Below are positions 60,601 to 64,000 of a stretch of DNA of 64,000 nt, piece after piece. The DNA is from Ancylostoma caninum (taxonomy: Eukaryota > Nematoda > Chromadorea > Rhabditida > Ancylostomatidae), in NCBI GenBank assembly GCA_037903475.1, contig JBAJFG010000404.1, forward strand, positions 124,001 through 188,000. The letters are read 5' to 3'. A program made the position numbers and the translations under genes. The notes under the pieces were generated by a model. The model was not told the origin of the DNA, did not search any database, and was given only the letters and a program-made list of their open reading frames with translations. Every line of letters starts with the position of its first letter. Position 1 is the stretch's first letter.

Positions 60601-61962
60601 TTCTTAATGCATCTCAGTGCATTCTGGCGCGGATGGTGTTCTTATAGTCAGTCGTGTCAACGGTTTTTTTTTTCTTCTCAAGACTATGCATTTGCCTTTT
60701 ATAATAAATGGCCAAATGATCCTACCGGCTGGAAGTTGCGAAGAGACAATGTAATATTCGACGAAATAACCACTCAAAGTTATGGGATACTATTGACTGG
60801 GTCTGGCGAAACACTTCCTTATACACTGAGCGTCAATGGCGGTGCGTTTTTCCCAACCTCGAAAAGAACGCAGCGCGAACGCGCCACCAACGCTGGAATT
60901 CTCTCGAGGCAACAAAATACAGGATTTTCTCGATAGTTAGTTAGTTTTCTTAATAGTTGACAACAAATATGATGAACTACTATTAAGAAAACCCTGATTT
61001 GCCTCTATAGCGACGATACCATCGATGAGCACCGCGGTTGTGCGGCGTGCTTTTCACGGGCGGGAAGAACGCGACCCCTATTGACGCCTAATGTACATAT
61101 TTCTGAGCATTCATCAGTTTTTGACGAGTAATCCATGATCTCCCGCCCATACTCACCAAAATAGCCTTATCTTTATTCCGTTGACTTTTTTCTGTTTTTC
61201 CTGATGGAAAAAAAGTGGTCAGGGCGTAGATGATACCGGTGTGGAAGAAATACTATATACAGAAAAAAAAACGCAGCAGGAGCACTAACTCAGGCAATAA
61301 CTCCGGGTGACCCGAGAGCAACTTTGGTCCTGCCGGGTCACCCGAGAGACCATATTTGTGGGCGTGGCATGCTACCGGGTCACCCGAGCGAATTTGCAAA
61401 CGGACCGGCTCACCCGAGCGACCATGTGCTTCGTTACCGGGTGAACCGAGGGGACTTTTGTGCGGGCCGGGTGACCCGAGAAGAATTTACCGGGTGACTC
61501 GAGAGCATCCACCGGCTGACCCGAGAGCAATTTACCGGGTGACCCGAGGAAAGCTGGGGGGTGACCCTGTAAACTCCTCTCGGGTCACCCGGAGTTATTG
61601 CCTGAGAAGAGGCATAAAGCCAACCCGCCTAACTGACCCGAGAAAATGGCAAGCTGTTCGCCCGTTTCGCTTGGTATAGGGCGGGGCTTAACCGCCAGTA
61701 CATAGAAATGTAGATTTTTTTCTTTTTGTTCGTCCAACTTATGAAACTCTGTTGTTGTCCCCTCAAAACCGTGCTAAAGGATTAATTTCAGATAAAGTCT
61801 GCTATTCTCCCGACATGCAAGCTCGATCCAGAATACATGACGTTTGTGCCAGTACCTACATTACGTAGAATCATCACTGAAGTTGGAAACGCCACTACAC
61901 TGGAGGAGAACTTCTCAGACGTTGAAATCATAGAAATGGATGTGGAAAAGTCATTGCGTTGA
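57682..61962 (+). CDS. Acetyl-CoA-synthetase-like protein, divergent and probably inactive (5' end missing)
   Basis: Eight consecutive exons join in phase: 57682-57793, 57885-57977, 58036-58182, 59092-59199, 59702-59817, 59870-59942, 59979-60038 and 60266-60328. A last exon is at 61792-61962 (TGA). The sequence follows the ACS order: EGNYWDDD; VLLLLPNTIQLPLSLLAASR; IGVVAVVL; PKLVVTVDAFWQGSILLETK; KVLVIRHTG; ADHPFAIL (cf. the conserved EDPLFIL); ISTGKLLRA, keeping only STGK of the ATP-binding TSGSTGKPKG loop; and FEGILEWPDPSRLKHLIAKY. An in-frame block at 60680-60840 (NKWPNDPTGW ... SYGILLTGSGE) resembles the WPG ... YYLTGDG region but has no matching phase. In the last exon FVPVPTLRRIITE replaces the FVP-x-LPKTRSGKIMRR motif, deleting the catalytic lysine. 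AMP-forming ACS enzymes make acetyl-CoA in cytosol or mitochondria; this one could be a pseudoenzyme or a decaying pseudogene. Confidence 0.7.
58643..58735. mobile_element. Small palindromic element in an intron of the ACS-like gene
   Basis: Perfect 16-bp arms GCCGGATACGTAACCA (58660-58675) and its reverse complement (58704-58719) extend outward imperfectly to AATTC/GAATT on each side. Likely a solo miniature element. Confidence 0.7.
58853..58888. repeat. (TTTA)n microsatellite
   Basis: Slightly interrupted ATTT units in the same intron of the ACS-like gene. Confidence 0.9.
59439..59640. mobile_element. MITE with GGGCGGTGCT ends in an intron of the ACS-like gene
   Basis: The left arm (GGGGCGGTGCTACTGC... 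GATTGG) and right arm (reverse complement AGGGCGGTGCTCCTGC... GATTGG) are inverted copies over about 37-42 bp. Related GGGCGGTGGCAC ... GATTGGTGCACC sequence occurs in repeat family B at 23.25 and 51.72 kb. Confidence 0.75.
60944..60992. repeat. Hairpin with 14-bp perfect arms
   Basis: GTTTTCTTAATAGT at 60944-60957 pairs with ACTATTAAGAAAAC at 60979-60992 across a 21-base loop. Confidence 0.85.
61289..61606. mobile_element. 318-bp inverted-repeat element built of CCGGGTGACCCGAGAG units
   Basis: A perfect 30-bp terminal repeat CTCAGGCAATAACTCCGGGT... is at 61289-61318, with its reverse complement at 61577-61606. Between them lie about ten degenerate copies of (A)CCGGGTGACCCGAGAG separated by 10-25 bases. 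Most are in one orientation. The unit is itself nearly palindromic (CGGGTGACCCG). It lies in the last large intron of the ACS-like gene. No target duplication is obvious. Confidence 0.85.
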
Positions 61963-62338
61963 ATACTGATATATCTTTTTACAAAGGAATCCAAGAAAAA
62001 AATGCTTACTTGTCCTGTTCATGCGAGTAATCAAACGGAAGAACTTTACGCTTAGTGATGGAGCTACTCTTCATGCATGACATATTCAGAATATTACTTT
62101 GCAACAACTTCCTACATAACCTTACTGAGACGAACTTCATTCCATATTGAACCGTACAATTTGTAAACAATATAGCAGAGTAGCATAGCCAAAAATATGA
62201 AGGGGATAATCAGTCGCGAGATCATATGCAACATACCGATCCACGACTAAACAAGTAATGCACCAGTTAGCTTCAAATTATGGAAAACGAACAAACAAAA
62301 AAGAATGAGAAGAAACGAGAGAAGACATTGGTATGAGC

Positions 62339-63439
<1,101 letters not shown>

Positions 63440-63450
63440 AGCCGAAAACA

Positions 63451-63458
63451 CTGAAAAC
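63451..63458 (-). promoter_or_regulatory. Candidate trans-splice acceptor of the HP1-like gene
   Basis: On the minus strand GTTTTCAG ends at 63451, eleven bases before the ATG at 63439. This matches the nematode acceptor consensus used for spliced-leader addition. No outron donor is visible. Confidence 0.5.
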
Positions 63459-63459
63459 A

Positions 63460-64000
63460 GCGTACGTTCGTGGTACCAATAAAGCCCGTTGTATAGAAGT
63501 AGAGTTGGAGCAACAAAGAGAGGAGAGAAAGAGGGTACATAGATGAGAAGATAAGCAAGACCTTTCAAGAAAAGACAGATTTCTAGAGTGTGGCTTGTCA
63601 TAGGATTCGCTTTCTTCAGAAATTCTAGCCTAGACCTCAACAGGGGAGGGGGGGGGGGGTTATTCGATGCCCTAATCCCGAAAATCGCACTAAATTGCTA
63701 TCCAAACCACGTTCTTGTAAGGATGCGGCGAGGCTAAAGTAAGCAACAGAGAGAAAATGTCAATTCTAGCAATGGTGGTGTGATCAGGCACTTTCCCGCC
63801 TTTCTGCTCAAAAATTCCCTGAAATTTCTTCACCAATCAGTTAAACGGTTAATGCATGTGATAGATACGAACATTGTATCCACTTCGTAGCGTCGCACCA
63901 CTTATGATAGCCAGGCTATAGCTAGTGGCACTGCCATTACTTCGACTTTCTCGTCGAAGATTGCATTTTATTGCAATCTCCTACACCATTTCCACCGTGA
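63460..64000. other. Upstream region of the HP1-like gene
   Basis: It contains a G-run at about 63645-63658 and no coding exons that I recognise. It probably includes the promoter of the HP1-like gene, but no specific site can be named. Confidence 0.4.

Noticed and set aside
61289..61606. CRISPR-like array of spaced repeats
   Set aside because: The repeats are degenerate, spaced irregularly, partly inverted and enclosed by terminal inverted repeats in a nematode intron.

Overview
The window looks like nuclear DNA of a parasitic nematode, most likely a clade V strongylid such as a hookworm relative. This is an inference from three things: worm-type serpentine chemoreceptors split into many small exons with TTTCAG-type acceptors, an HP1 gene with a good trans-splice-like acceptor just before its start, and dense miniature transposons mixed with RTE- and CR1-type retrotransposon remains. 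Real genes occupy a small part of the 64 kb. Most open frames are chance or repeat-derived.

Layout. 1.0-2.5 kb: exons (TM3 to C-terminus) of a chemoreceptor gene, plus strand. About 5.7-18.0 kb and 24.6-39.7 kb: two copies of one segmental duplication in direct orientation. Each carries a paralog of the same receptor. Copy 1 (11545-16287) reads as an intact seven-exon, 313-residue 7TM protein. Copy 2 (31313-36803) is a pseudogene with a replaced TM3 stretch and a one-base deletion in exon 5. The copies differ by insertions that can be read directly against an empty site: an 847-bp terminal-inverted-repeat element only in copy 1, a CR1-like retrotransposon only in copy 2, and an RTE retrotransposon (about 18.0-20.7 kb) that cuts copy 1 inside an Srt-like receptor exon. 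The fuller Srt-like gene lies in copy 2 (38302-40098, minus).

20.7-24.6 kb holds dispersed repeats, a minisatellite and an hAT-like miniature element. 40.1-52.9 kb is gene-poor, with weak chemoreceptor-like exons, a long-armed fold-back element and G-rich tracts. A tRNA-Gly(CCC) gene sits at 52.9 kb. 57.7-62.0 kb holds a plus-strand acetyl-CoA-synthetase-like gene whose exons splice in phase but whose catalytic motifs are eroded. 62.3-63.4 kb holds a complete five-exon HP1-family chromatin gene on the minus strand. The 3' ends of these last two genes converge, with about 380 bases between them.

The most informative features are the duplicated receptor pair as a birth-and-death example, two near-perfect hairpins that each arose in only one copy (template-switch signature), the decayed acyl-CoA-synthetase paralog, and a miniature element built from internal repeats of CCGGGTGACCCGAGAG.
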